Of a stretch of 64,000 nucleotides of DNA, positions 30,719 to 39,968 are shown piece after piece. Under the pieces are notes generated by a model. That model worked only from the letters and a program-made list of their open reading frames with translations. It was not told the DNA's origin and did no database searches. Every line of letters starts with the position of its first letter. Position 1 is the stretch's first letter. Made by a program: the position numbers and the translations under genes. The stretch covers positions 1 to 64,000 of the forward strand of contig CAMDGQ010000006.1 of assembly GCA_945897955.1 (NCBI GenBank), read 5' to 3'. Source of the DNA: Tepidiphilus sp. J10 (GTDB lineage Bacteria; Pseudomonadota; Gammaproteobacteria; Burkholderiales; Thiobacillaceae).

Positions 30719-31945
30719 ATGGGCTTTCAGCAAGGATTGAGCGGACTCAACGGCGCGTCGAGAAATCTGGATGTAATCGGACACAACATCGCCAACACGG
30801 CTACCGTGGGCTTCAAGTCGAGCCAGGCGCAATTTGCCGATGTGTATGCCTCATCGCTGTTTGGCGTCGGCGGCCTGCAGGTCGGCATCGGCACCAAGAT
30901 CGCCGACATCGCGCAGTCGTTCACCCAGGGCAATGTCAGCGCCACCGGCAACACGCTCGATCTGGCGATTACCGGCGAAGGTTTCTTCCAGGTATCCAAG
31001 GACGGCGTCGTTTCCTACACCCGCAACGGCCAGTTCCATCTCGACAGCGAGGGTTTCCTGGTGGACAACTCGCTGGCGCGCGTCCAAGGCTATGCCGCAG
31101 TCAATGGCGTGCTCAACACCGCGCCAGGCGCCGACTTGCAGGTCACGTTCTCGACCGGTCAACCGCAAGTCACCAGCACCGTCGACATGGCGCTCAACCT
31201 GAACGCGGATGAAGTCGCCCCCCTGGTGGCATTCGATCCGGCCGACACCGACAGTTACAACCACAATACCTCCGTCACCGTGTTCGACGCGCTCGGCAGC
31301 GAACACACGATGACCCTGTATTTCAGCAAGAGCACGGCAGCCGTATTGCCCGGCACGGTTGACTGGAACGTGAACGCCTTTCTCGACGGCATCGCGGCGG
31401 GCGGCAGCATCCTGACATTCCCGGTGACAACCGGCCAGATTACCCCGGCAACCAATGACTTCGCGATCACGGCGGACGTTTCCGTCGGGGGTGTAGCCAC
31501 CCCGCTGCCGATCACGGTTCAACTGGGCAACACCACCATGTTCTCGGGCAAGTTCGGCGTCAACACACTGACTCAGAACGGCTTTGGCAAAGGCGACCTG
31601 GCCGGCCTGGCGGTGACCAAGGACGGCATCGTGCAGGCCCAGTACACCAATGGCGAGGCGCTGACCATCGGCCAGTTGTCGCTCAGCAGTTTCATCAACC
31701 CGAACGGCCTGCAATCCATCGGCGACAACCACTGGATCGCAACACCGGATGCCGGCACGGCGAACACCCAGCAACCCAATTCCGGCGTGCTTGGATTGGT
31801 GCAATCGGGCGCAGTGGAAGACTCCAACGTCGATCTGACCGCCGAACTGGTCAATCTGATCATCGCGCAGCGCATGTATCAGGCCAACGCCCAGACCATC
31901 CGGGCGCAGGACCAGATTCTGCAAACCCTGGTCAACCTGCGTTAA
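30719..31945 (+). CDS. flgE: Flagellar hook protein FlgE
   Basis: FlgE builds the hook, the universal joint of the flagellum. The 408-residue protein starts MGFQQGLSGLNGASRNLDVI and has GHNIANTATVGFKSSQAQFADVY; its C-terminus LVNLIIAQRMYQANAQTIRA is the standard hook/rod closing helix. Length is close to that of E. coli FlgE (402). It lies 12 nt after flgD and 23 nt before flgF. Confidence 0.97.
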   Translation: MGFQQGLSGLNGASRNLDVIGHNIANTATVGFKSSQAQFADVYASSLFGVGGLQVGIGTKIADIAQSFTQGNVSATGNTLDLAITGEGFFQVSKDGVVSYTRNGQFHLDSEGFLVDNSLARVQGYAAVNGVLNTAPGADLQVTFSTGQPQVTSTVDMALNLNADEVAPLVAFDPADTDSYNHNTSVTVFDALGSEHTMTLYFSKSTAAVLPGTVDWNVNAFLDGIAAGGSILTFPVTTGQITPATNDFAITADVSVGGVATPLPITVQLGNTTMFSGKFGVNTLTQNGFGKGDLAGLAVTKDGIVQAQYTNGEALTIGQLSLSSFINPNGLQSIGDNHWIATPDAGTANTQQPNSGVLGLVQSGAVEDSNVDLTAELVNLIIAQRMYQANAQTIRAQDQILQTLVNLR

Positions 31946-31968
31946 ACGCAAGACACGGAGAAATCTGA

Positions 31969-32709
31969 ATGGACCGCGTGATCTACATCGCCATGACCGG
32001 CGCTCGCGAAGTAACGCGGCAGCAGGCGGCGGTGTCGCACAACCTGGCCAACATCTCGACGCATGGCTTTCGCCAGGAACTCAACGTCTTCCGCGCCCTT
32101 CCGGTCGTCGGCGAAGGCGCGAAGACACGCGCTTTCGTGCTGGAAACGACACCGCGCACCGATTTCACGCCGGGTACGATTCAACAGACCGGCCGGCCGC
32201 TCGATGTCGCCCTGCGCGGACCCGGCTGGATTGCCGTGCAGGACGCCAGCGGCCAGGAAGCCTATACCCGCATGGGACATTTGCAGGTCAGCCAGAACGG
32301 CATCCTGCAAACCACCAATGGTCTCAACGTCCTCGGCGACGCCGGCCCTCTGGCCACGCCGCCCGATCAGGACATCCTCATCGCCAGGGATGGCACCGTT
32401 TCCAGCGTTCCGATCGGCATTGGCCTCAACGCGGTGGCAATCGCCGGACGCATCAAGCTGACCAATCCGAACGAAACCGATCTGGTGCGCGGCGAAGATG
32501 GTCTGTTCCGGCTCAAGTCCGGCCAGCCGGCCGAGGCCGACGCCAATGTCACACTGATATCGGGCGCGCTCGAAACCAGCAATGTGAACCCCGCCGAAGC
32601 GATGGTCAGCATGGTCAGCCTGGCGCGTCAGTTCGAAATGCAGATGCGGGTAATTCGCGCCGCCGAAGACAACAACCGCAGCGCCGACAAAGTGTTGTCG
32701 ACCACCTGA
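31969..32709 (+). CDS. flgF: Flagellar rod protein FlgF
   Basis: FlgF is a proximal rod protein. The 246-residue product begins MDRVIYIAMTGAREVTRQQAA, has HNLANISTHGFRQELNVFRA, and closes with NPAEAMVSMVSLARQFEMQMRV. This is the FlgF form (M-S-LARQFEMQ) rather than FlgG ([14 protein letters not shown]). GGAG lies before the ATG. It is 15 nt upstream of flgG. Confidence 0.96.
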   Translation: MDRVIYIAMTGAREVTRQQAAVSHNLANISTHGFRQELNVFRALPVVGEGAKTRAFVLETTPRTDFTPGTIQQTGRPLDVALRGPGWIAVQDASGQEAYTRMGHLQVSQNGILQTTNGLNVLGDAGPLATPPDQDILIARDGTVSSVPIGIGLNAVAIAGRIKLTNPNETDLVRGEDGLFRLKSGQPAEADANVTLISGALETSNVNPAEAMVSMVSLARQFEMQMRVIRAAEDNNRSADKVLSTT

Positions 32710-32724
32710 TCCGAGGATTGAAGC

Positions 32725-33510
32725 ATGCTCCGCTCACTGCATATCGCCCGCACTGGACTCGATACCCAGCAAACCCAGCTCGACGTGGTTTCCAACAATC
32801 TGGCCAACGTCTCGACCACCGGCTTCAAGAAGAGCCGCGCCATCTTTGAAGACCTGCTTTACCAGACCATCCGCCAGCCCGGCGCGCAATCCTCGCAGCA
32901 AACCCAGTTGCCATCCGGGTTCCAGCTCGGCGTCGGCGCGCGCACCGTGGCCACCGAGCGCATCCACCAGCAAGGCAGCCTGCAACAGACGCAGAATCCG
33001 CTCGATGTCGCCATCAACGGACGCGGCCTCTTCCAGATTCAGTTGCCCGACGGCAGCACGGCCTACACGCGCGACGGTTCCTTTCAGGTTGACAGCCAGG
33101 GCACGCTGGTCACCGCCAGCGGCTATAACGTGGTGCCCAACATGCAGATCCCGCAGGATGCCCTGGTGGTCAGCATCGCCCGCGACGGCACCGTCAGCGT
33201 GACGCAGCCGGGCAATCCGAACACGGTGACGCAACTGGGCCAGATCCAGTTGGTCACCTTCATCAACTACGCCGGCCTGCAAAGCCAGGGCGAGAACCTG
33301 TACATCGAAACCGCTGCTTCAGGCGCACCCCAGACCGGCAACCCTGGGGAAAACGGACTTGGTGTGCTTAACCAGAGCTTCATCGAAACCTCCAACGTCA
33401 ACGTCGCGGAGGAACTGGTCAACATGATCATCGCGCAGCGTGCCTTCGAGCTGAATTCGCGCGCCATCACCACATCCGACCAGATGTTGCAGCGTCTGAC
33501 GCAGCTTTGA
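32725..33510 (+). CDS. flgG: Flagellar distal rod protein FlgG
   Basis: FlgG forms the distal rod, the drive shaft inside the P and L rings. The 261-residue product begins [20 protein letters not shown], has [25 protein letters not shown], and ends [20 protein letters not shown]. Length is that of the family (about 260). Its stop (33508-33510) lies 11 nt before the FlgH start. Confidence 0.97.
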   Translation: MLRSLHIARTGLDTQQTQLDVVSNNLANVSTTGFKKSRAIFEDLLYQTIRQPGAQSSQQTQLPSGFQLGVGARTVATERIHQQGSLQQTQNPLDVAINGRGLFQIQLPDGSTAYTRDGSFQVDSQGTLVTASGYNVVPNMQIPQDALVVSIARDGTVSVTQPGNPNTVTQLGQIQLVTFINYAGLQSQGENLYIETAASGAPQTGNPGENGLGVLNQSFIETSNVNVAEELVNMIIAQRAFELNSRAITTSDQMLQRLTQL

Positions 33511-33521
33511 TGGAGGCATAC

Positions 33522-34202
33522 ATGAACCGCATCAGCCTGTTCATCCTCGCAGCCGCGCTCGTCGGCTGCGCCACACCGCCGCCGGCCACCGCGATCCGGC
33601 AGCCGCTCAACATGCGCCCGCAACCGGTTGCCGCCGCGCCCGCCGACAACGGCGCCATCTATCAGCCCGCCCCCAGCCAGGCGCGGCCGGGCGCCAGCCT
33701 GTTCGAGGATCGCAAGGCGCGCTATGTCGGCGACACGCTGACCGTCAATCTGGTCGAAAAGACGGAAGCCAAGCGCAAATCGGAAAGCAAGGATGAGCGC
33801 ACCTCGACGGCGGCGCTGAATGTTCCGGCGCCCAACGTCCTCGGCAGCACGCGCGGCATCGGCGCGACCAACTGGACCGCATCAGGCGACCTGTCGCAGG
33901 AACTGAAGGACAACGAAACCAATTCCAACAGCGTCACCGGCTCCATCACCGTCAGCGTGGTCGAAGTGCTCGCCAACGGACATCTGGTCGTCGCCGGTGA
34001 AAAGCAGGTTGCGATCAACAGCGACACCGAATACATCCGGCTCGCCGGCATCGTGAATCCCGCACAGATCAGCAGCGCCAACAGCATCAGCTCGACACAA
34101 CTGGCGAACGCCCAGTTCGAATCGAAAAACACGCAAAGTCTCGACAAGTCGCAGCTCGGCAGCATGCTGGCGCGATTCTTCCTGACCGTGCTGCCGTTCT
34201 AG
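33522..34202 (+). CDS. flgH: Flagellar L-ring lipoprotein FlgH
   Basis: FlgH forms the outer-membrane L ring. The 226-residue protein has a lipoprotein signal ending LVGC (Cys16), the conserved SLFEDRKARYVGDTLTVNLVEKT, and VEVLANGHLVVAGEKQVAINSDTEYIRLAGIV. I use the ATG at 33522 because GGAGG lies five bases upstream and the lipobox then fits; starts at 33507/33510 would overlap flgG. It is 4 nt upstream of flgI. Confidence 0.96.
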   Translation: MNRISLFILAAALVGCATPPPATAIRQPLNMRPQPVAAAPADNGAIYQPAPSQARPGASLFEDRKARYVGDTLTVNLVEKTEAKRKSESKDERTSTAALNVPAPNVLGSTRGIGATNWTASGDLSQELKDNETNSNSVTGSITVSVVEVLANGHLVVAGEKQVAINSDTEYIRLAGIVNPAQISSANSISSTQLANAQFESKNTQSLDKSQLGSMLARFFLTVLPF

Positions 34203-34206
34203 GCGA

Positions 34207-35304
34207 ATGAACATGACTCTACGCAAACTGATCCCGTTCCTGCTGCTCGCCGCACTCGCGCAACCGACCTTCGCCGAGCGGGTCAAGGACATCGCCACCC
34301 TGGCCGGTGTGCGTTCCAACCCGTTGATCGGCTACGGCATCGTGGTCGGCCTCGACGGCACCGGCGACTCCAGCCTGGCGCTGACCAACCAGAGCATGGC
34401 CACCCTGCTCGGCCAACTGGGCATCCAGCAGGACGCCAATACGATCAAATCGAAGAACGTCGCAGCGGTGACCGTGACCGCCGTGATGCCGCCCTATGCC
34501 CGCCCCGGCCAGCAACTCGACGTCACCGTCGCCAGCCTGGGCAATGCCAAGAGCCTGCGCGGCGGCACCCTGTTATTGAGTCCGCTGAAAGGCGCCGACG
34601 GCCAGATCTACGCACTGGCACAGGGCAATCTGCTGGTCGGCGGCGCAGGTGCATCCGGCGGCGGCGCCAGCGCCCAGGTCAACCATCTTTCCGCCGGCCG
34701 CATCCCCTCCGGCGCGACGGTCGAACGCGGTGTGCCGTCGGCGCTCGGACAGGGCGAATTTGTGCAACTGGAATTGCGGGAATCCGACTTCACCACTGCC
34801 AGCCGCCTGATGGAAGCGATAGATCGCAACTTCGGCAAAGGCGCGGCGCAAGCGCTTGATGGCCGCGTCGTGCGCGTCAAGGCGCCGACCGAATCCGGCG
34901 CGCGCGTTGCGTTCATGTCAAAGCTGGAAAATCTCAGCCTCAATCCCGGCTCGCCAATGCCGCGCGTGATCATCAACCCGCGCACCGGTTCGATCGTCAT
35001 GAACCAACTGGTCAGCGTCGAGAAATGCGCCATCGCGCACGGTAACCTGTCCGTCACCATCAACACCGAAAGCCAGGTTTCCCAGCCCAACCCACTCGCC
35101 GGCGGACAGACCGCAGTCACTGAAAAGGGCGATGTCCAGATCAAGAGCGACAAGGGCGAGCTGATGGTGCTGCCCGCTTCCGCCACCCTGAATGACGTCG
35201 TGCAGGCGCTCAATGCCATCGGCGCTACGCCGCAGGATCTGCTTGCCATCCTGCAGGCAATGAAGGCTTCCGGCGCATTGAAAGCGGAACTTGAGGTGAT
35301 CTGA
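34207..35304 (+). CDS. flgI: Flagellar P-ring protein FlgI
   Basis: FlgI builds the periplasmic P ring around the rod. The 365-residue product has a Sec signal peptide (about 1-23, ending PTFA) and the conserved ERVKDIATLAGVRSNPLIGYGIVVGLDGTGD split across the mature start. The C-terminal AGGQTAVTEKGDVQI-like strand and LNAIGATPQDLLAILQAMK follow. An ATG two codons in (34213) is an alternative start. Its stop overlaps the first base of flgJ. Confidence 0.96.
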   Translation: MNMTLRKLIPFLLLAALAQPTFAERVKDIATLAGVRSNPLIGYGIVVGLDGTGDSSLALTNQSMATLLGQLGIQQDANTIKSKNVAAVTVTAVMPPYARPGQQLDVTVASLGNAKSLRGGTLLLSPLKGADGQIYALAQGNLLVGGAGASGGGASAQVNHLSAGRIPSGATVERGVPSALGQGEFVQLELRESDFTTASRLMEAIDRNFGKGAAQALDGRVVRVKAPTESGARVAFMSKLENLSLNPGSPMPRVIINPRTGSIVMNQLVSVEKCAIAHGNLSVTINTESQVSQPNPLAGGQTAVTEKGDVQIKSDKGELMVLPASATLNDVVQALNAIGATPQDLLAILQAMKASGALKAELEVI

Positions 35305-36224
35305 TGATCGCCGCCAGCGAACGCCTCGCGGTCGATGTCGCCGATGCCCAGGCGCTGAAGGCGCGCGCGACATCCGGCGATCCCGACGCGTTGCGTTCGG
35401 CGGCCCGCCAGTTCGAATCCATGCTGATAGCGCAGATGCTGAAGACCATGCGCGAAACTCGCTTCAACGAAGAAGACGATCCGCTGACCGGCGGCGAAAG
35501 CATGAAGCTGTATCGCGAATTGCTCGACCAGCAGTGGGCCGCCAGACTGTCCGGAGGACGCGGCCTCGGCTTTGCCGAGATGATGACCAAGGCCATGGAG
35601 AGCCGAGGTGGCGCGGTTGCCGGCGTATCGCCCCCCGCAACCCCGGCAGCGACCCCGGCGGCAGGCGCTCAGCCCGCTCCAGCCTTGCCGCTCGCGGCCT
35701 CGGCCGTCAGCCGCCCGGCGGCGGTGGCCATGCCGGCTGTGGCAACCGCGCCGGTTGCCGCCGACCAGTCCGGCCGCAAGCAGCAGTTCATCGAAACCAT
35801 GCGCCCGCATGCTGAAGTTGCAGCAACCGCCACCGGTCTCCCGGCGCGTTTCATCCTGGCGCACGCAGCGCTGGAGTCGGGCTGGGGCGAGCGCGAAATT
35901 CGCGACTCATCCGGCGGCGCCAGCCACAACCTTTTCGGCATCAAGGCCGGCCGCAACTGGGATGGCGCAACGGTGCAGACGCTGACCACCGAATATCGCC
36001 AGGGCTTGCCGATGAAGATGACGCAGAGCTTCCGCGCTTACGACGACTACAGCGCCGGCTTCACCGACTACGCCAACTTGCTGAAATCGCGGCATGGCGC
36101 GTCGCTGCAAGCCGATGCAGATGCATTCGCGAACGGCCTCGCGGCCGGCGGCTATGCGACAGACCCGGCCTATGCCGGCAAATTGAAAGCCGTCATCGCC
36201 AGCGTGGCGATGGCGGGTGTGTAA
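35304..36224 (+). CDS. flgJ: Peptidoglycan hydrolase and rod scaffold FlgJ
   Basis: FlgJ caps the growing rod and opens the cell wall for it. The 306-residue protein has the N-terminal rod-scaffold domain (about 10-100, AARQFESMLIAQMLKTMRET), an Ala/Pro-rich linker, and a C-terminal glucosaminidase/muramidase domain (about 155-300, RFILAHAALESGWGEREIRD with the catalytic Glu). This two-domain form is typical of Beta- and Gammaproteobacteria. It overlaps flgI by 1 nt. Confidence 0.96.
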   Translation: MIAASERLAVDVADAQALKARATSGDPDALRSAARQFESMLIAQMLKTMRETRFNEEDDPLTGGESMKLYRELLDQQWAARLSGGRGLGFAEMMTKAMESRGGAVAGVSPPATPAATPAAGAQPAPALPLAASAVSRPAAVAMPAVATAPVAADQSGRKQQFIETMRPHAEVAATATGLPARFILAHAALESGWGEREIRDSSGGASHNLFGIKAGRNWDGATVQTLTTEYRQGLPMKMTQSFRAYDDYSAGFTDYANLLKSRHGASLQADADAFANGLAAGGYATDPAYAGKLKAVIASVAMAGV

Positions 36225-36279
36225 TTCGCTAGCGGCAGAAAGCCGTTTCGTAACGTCTATCAGGTAACAGGAGGTTGCC

Positions 36280-37704
36280 ATGGCGACTGGTTTACTCGGA
36301 ATCGCACTCAGTGGGCTGGCCGCTGCTCAGGCCGGCATCAGCACAACGCAGCACAATATTTCCAATATCAATACGGCCGGATTTCGCCGTCAGGAAGTGG
36401 ATTTCGCGGCGCGGAACGCCAATTTGTTCGGCTCCAGCTATTACGGTTCCGGCGTCGGCGTCAGCACCATCCGCAATCTCTACAGCCAGTTCCAGGACAG
36501 CCAGGTTCTGCTCAATCAGGCGCAACTGTCGCGCAACCAGGCCTTTGCCGGCCAGGCCAGCCAGATCGACGAACTTGCCGGTGACGCCGACAGCGGTCTG
36601 ACCTCGGCGCTGGATGCATTCTTCAGCGCCGGCCAGACCGTCGCCAGCGACCCGACCTCGAACGCAGCCCGTCAGGTCATGCTGTCTTCCGGCCGCAATC
36701 TGGCCGCACGCTTCAACAACCTTGCGACCGCATTCGGCGATATGCGCATCGACAGCAATCGCGAGGTCGCTGCGACCGTGGGGCGCATCAACACCTTGAC
36801 CAGCCAGATCGCCGACCTGAGCGGCAACATCGCTCGCGCCGAAGGCACCACCGGCGCCGGCCAGCCGGCCAACGACCTGCGCGACCAGCGCGATAATCTG
36901 GTGTCGGAACTCAACAAGCTGATCAATGTATCGCCCGTGCAGCAGACCGATGGCGCCTTCAATCTGTATGTCGGCAGCGGCCAGCCCCTGCTGGTTGGCA
37001 CCAGCGCGATTCGAATGAGCAGCATCCCCGACGCAACCAACCCCGAGTTCAGCGTGCCGGCATTGAACCTGCCCGGCGGCATTACACTGCCGCTCGATTC
37101 GGCGTTGATCAACGGCGGCAGTCTTGGCGGCCTTCTGGCGGCGCGCGATACCGTTCTGCGGCCGGCGATGGAAGACCTCGATACCCTGGCGTTCGAACTG
37201 GCGACCCGGTTCAATGCACAGCACCAGCTCGGCTTCGACAAGACTGGAACGACCGGCGATTTCTTTTTTGCCGACCTGGCCATACTGGCAGCCCCGCCCG
37301 CCAACGCCGCCGCCGCGTTCGCCATGCACGCCAACATGACCAACCCGAACCTGATCGCCGCCTCCGCCACCCCCACCGGCAGCCCCGGCGACAACACCAA
37401 TGCCCTGCTGCTGGCCGAATTGCAGATCCAGCCCAACACCGTCAACGGCAGCGACACCTTTTCCAGCGCCTATGCGCAACTTGTAGCGCGCACCGCGACA
37501 CTGGCCTCCGAAGCGGATATCAATGTCGCGGCCTATGAAACCCTCACCCGTTTGTCGGTGCAGGCGCAACAGTCGGTCTCCGGCGTCAACCTGGACGAAG
37601 AAGCGGCCAACCTGATCCGCTTCCAGCAGGCCTATCAAGCCTCCGCCAAAGCCATGCAGATCGCGTCCACCCTGTTCGATGAACTGCTCGGCGTCTTGCG
37701 CTAA
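36280..37704 (+). CDS. flgK: Hook-filament junction protein FlgK
   Basis: FlgK (HAP1) is the first junction ring between hook and filament. The 474-residue product begins LLGIALSGLAAAQAGISTTQ, has HNISNINTAGFRRQEVDFAA, NDLRDQRDNLVSELNKLINV in the coiled-coil D0/D1 region, and ends SGVNLDEEAANLIRFQQAYQ. It is somewhat shorter than E. coli FlgK (about 547), the loss being in the exposed middle domains. AGGAGG lies six bases before the ATG. A 55-nt gap separates it from flgJ. Confidence 0.95.
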   Translation: MATGLLGIALSGLAAAQAGISTTQHNISNINTAGFRRQEVDFAARNANLFGSSYYGSGVGVSTIRNLYSQFQDSQVLLNQAQLSRNQAFAGQASQIDELAGDADSGLTSALDAFFSAGQTVASDPTSNAARQVMLSSGRNLAARFNNLATAFGDMRIDSNREVAATVGRINTLTSQIADLSGNIARAEGTTGAGQPANDLRDQRDNLVSELNKLINVSPVQQTDGAFNLYVGSGQPLLVGTSAIRMSSIPDATNPEFSVPALNLPGGITLPLDSALINGGSLGGLLAARDTVLRPAMEDLDTLAFELATRFNAQHQLGFDKTGTTGDFFFADLAILAAPPANAAAAFAMHANMTNPNLIAASATPTGSPGDNTNALLLAELQIQPNTVNGSDTFSSAYAQLVARTATLASEADINVAAYETLTRLSVQAQQSVSGVNLDEEAANLIRFQQAYQASAKAMQIASTLFDELLGVLR

Positions 37705-37732
37705 CCGCCTGATCAGCCGATAAGGAGACATC

Positions 37733-38734
37733 ATGCGCATCGATTCAATGACCTACTTCAACACCAGCCTGTCCGGCATCCAGAGCAATCAGACTGCGAT
37801 CGCGCGCCTGAACCAGCAGATCGCCAGCGGCCTGACCATGCTGTCAACCAAGGACGACCCGGTCACCGGCGTCAAGGCGATGGAACTGGGCAACCGCATT
37901 GCCCAGCGCACCCAGTACGTGGCCAACCAGGACAAGGCGGAACTCGACCTCAACTACGAAACCGTGGTCACCAAGGAAATGGCCAGCGCGATGAACCAGG
38001 CGCGCGCCCTGCTGACCGGAATCAGCCCGACGCAGTCCGCGTCGCTGCGCAATATTCACGCCGAGCAATTGAAGGGCGTGTTCAACCATCTGCTTGACCT
38101 CGCCAATACCCGCAACCCGTCCGGCGACTACATTTTCGGCGGCGCCGACACCGACGTGCAGCCATTCGAGAACACCAGCATCAGCACTGTTCCGGCTACC
38201 GTGCAAGCCACCACCTTTGGCGGTATTGCACCACCCGGCCCGGTCGAACTGGAACTGACGCGCGAGGTTCAAATCGGTGTCAGACACCAGGTTCAGGTCA
38301 GCGACGGCATCACCGACGTGCTCAGTTTCACCGACTTGGAAGCCGGCGCGGCCATCATTGACGCGGCCAATCCCGGTTTCAACCCCGCAATCGACCGACA
38401 TGACGTATTGCAGAATCTGGCGCATGCCATCGTCAATCTCCCGGGCGCGGTAACCGACGGCGAGTTGAAGAGCTATACCGACATCCTTGATGTCGCGCTC
38501 GGCAAGCTCGAACTGATCCAGCACCGGATTGCCGGCGCGCTGATCGAAATCCGCGATGTCCGCCAATCGACCAGGGCCTTGTTGCTGGAAGAGAAGAATG
38601 CCCTCAGCGACATGACCCAGGTTGATCAGGCCGCTGCCATCGTCGAGTTGCAGAGCCGGCAAACCACGCTGGAAGCAATCAGTCGCGCCTATTCGCTGAC
38701 TTCCGGTCTGTCGTTGTTCAACTACCTGGGCTGA
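37733..38734 (+). CDS. flgL: Hook-filament junction protein FlgL
   Basis: FlgL (HAP3) is the second junction ring, related to flagellin. The 333-residue product begins MRIDSMTYFNTSLSGIQSNQ, has LNQQIASGLTMLSTKDDPVT, NPSGDYIFGGADTDVQPF, and the C-terminal LQSRQTTLEAISRAYSLTSG and LSLFNYLG. GGAG precedes the ATG. It ends the flgB-L run. The last 36 nt of the gene, including its stop, are repeated exactly at 38875-38910. Confidence 0.96.
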   Translation: MRIDSMTYFNTSLSGIQSNQTAIARLNQQIASGLTMLSTKDDPVTGVKAMELGNRIAQRTQYVANQDKAELDLNYETVVTKEMASAMNQARALLTGISPTQSASLRNIHAEQLKGVFNHLLDLANTRNPSGDYIFGGADTDVQPFENTSISTVPATVQATTFGGIAPPGPVELELTREVQIGVRHQVQVSDGITDVLSFTDLEAGAAIIDAANPGFNPAIDRHDVLQNLAHAIVNLPGAVTDGELKSYTDILDVALGKLELIQHRIAGALIEIRDVRQSTRALLLEEKNALSDMTQVDQAAAIVELQSRQTTLEAISRAYSLTSGLSLFNYLG

Positions 38735-38735
38735 C
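38700..38735 (+). repeat. Direct repeat, copy 1 (3' end of flgL)
   Basis: This 36-bp segment, coding the last residues of FlgL and its stop codon, occurs again without mismatch at 38875-38910. The two copies lie 139 bp apart and bracket the long palindrome; flanking bases differ on both sides. Confidence 0.9.
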
Positions 38736-38794
38736 CCCGCCTTATTGATCCGGCCAGGTTTATCCGTGATTTTTCATTGTCAAAGAAAACCAAG

Positions 38795-38872
38795 ACGTAG
38801 GATGGGCCAAGCGAAGCGGGCCCATCAATGCACCGTGCGTGATGGGCCCGCTTCGCTTGGCCCATCCTACGT
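38795..38872. repeat. Long perfect palindrome (REP-like hairpin)
   Basis: Two 33-bp arms (38795-38827 and 38840-38872), with core GTAGGATGGGCCAAGCGAAG, are exact reverse complements around a 12-nt loop. Hairpins with a GTAGGATGGG...CCCATCCTAC frame are dispersed in many proteobacterial genomes. This one ends 2 bp before the second copy of the flgL tail. It could also end transcription of the flagellar operon, though no T-run follows. Confidence 0.88.
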
Positions 38873-38874
38873 GG

Positions 38875-38910
38875 CTTCCGGTCTGTCGTTGTTCAACTAC
38901 CTGGGCTGAC
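38875..38910 (+). repeat. Direct repeat, copy 2 (displaced flgL tail)
   Basis: Exact 36-bp copy of the flgL 3' end with its TGA, standing alone downstream of the palindrome with no open frame leading into it. It is the remnant expected if an element inserted into, or was copied next to, the flgL terminus. Confidence 0.9.
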
Positions 38911-38962
38911 GGCGATCGGGTGTGGCTGCCTCGGATGCGCTTGCTGGGCCCATCAAGCGCCG

Positions 38963-39817
38963 TTAAAGCTCGCGCACCACACGAAATCCCAGATTCACAT
39001 CCAGTTCATCGAACCAGCGCGGCTTTCGCGCGCATGAGCGGGCCTGCCAGGCCGACTCGAACCAGGAGCCGCCCTTGGTGACATACCAGCGGCCGGTCTT
39101 GCCGGGACTGTTCGGGTCTGCCGGCCCCTGCCACAGATCGTTGGTGAACTCCCATACATTGCCGTGCACATCGTGCAGACCCCAGATGTTGGCGGGATAC
39201 ATGCCGACATCCAGCGCCTGGTTCATCGGCGCGCAGAACGGCAAAAACCGCCGCCACCCTGCCACACTGCGGCCGACGATCTGGAACGAACCGGTATTGG
39301 CCTCGCTGCAACCCAGATCGTCGCCGAAACAGTAGCGGCTTGCGCTGCCGGCGCGGGCGGCATATTCCCATTCCGCTTCGGTCGGCAAGCGATAGTGCTG
39401 GCCGCTGCGCTCCGACAGCCAGGCGAGATAGCCCGTCGCGTCGGCCCGGCTGACGTTGGTCACCGGCTGGCGCGCCTCGGTGCGCACCAGATGATCCGGC
39501 CAGATATGGCCGCATGCTTCGGCATAGCGCTGGAATTCGTCGGCGGTGACGCAGTAGCGCCCGATCGCGAATGCGCGCTCGATATCGACGTTGCGTGGCG
39601 CGAGTTCGCCGAAACCGCGTTCCGCTTCGGGATTGCCCAGCGTGAATACGCCGGCCGGGATGATGGCCAGTTCCGGCCCGGTGAGGCCGTCGCTCAAGGC
39701 TTCCTGAAAAAACACATCCAGGCCGGCCGCGCGCGCTCTCTCCTGTTGCAGGGTGCGTAACCGGACCGGGGTCAGATCATGCACAAAAGGCAGGTTCGGA
39801 TCGTTCTCGGCATTCAT
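38963..39817 (-). CDS. Formylglycine-generating-enzyme (SUMF1) family protein
   Basis: The 284-residue protein has the FGE-sulfatase fold from about residue 48: ELAIIPAGVFTLGN, VTNVSRADATGYLAWLS, YRLPTEAEWEYAARAGS, GLHDVHGNVWEFTNDLW, KGGSWFESAW and LGFRVVREL. True formylglycine-generating enzymes use two cysteines near the C-terminus; here only one is visible (ARSCARKP), and the residue five before it is Trp. It may therefore be a non-sulfatase member of this lectin-like fold. No sulfatase gene is nearby. It converges on flgL across the repeat region, and the REC-AraC gene is divergent. Confidence 0.83.
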   Translation of the reverse strand: MNAENDPNLPFVHDLTPVRLRTLQQERARAAGLDVFFQEALSDGLTGPELAIIPAGVFTLGNPEAERGFGELAPRNVDIERAFAIGRYCVTADEFQRYAEACGHIWPDHLVRTEARQPVTNVSRADATGYLAWLSERSGQHYRLPTEAEWEYAARAGSASRYCFGDDLGCSEANTGSFQIVGRSVAGWRRFLPFCAPMNQALDVGMYPANIWGLHDVHGNVWEFTNDLWQGPADPNSPGKTGRWYVTKGGSWFESAWQARSCARKPRWFDELDVNLGFRVVREL

Positions 39818-39968
39818 CGCTTGGGTCTCGCAGGATCGGTGGTCGGGCTCCGGATTGTAGGATGTCCGCCAGGCATGGCCGCCCTATCAAAGCAGGCCGG
39901 TTCATTTCTATGTCGAAAGTCATAGGATGGTATTGACTGATCATCCAAACTCGGCAAGCTTTCACCCT

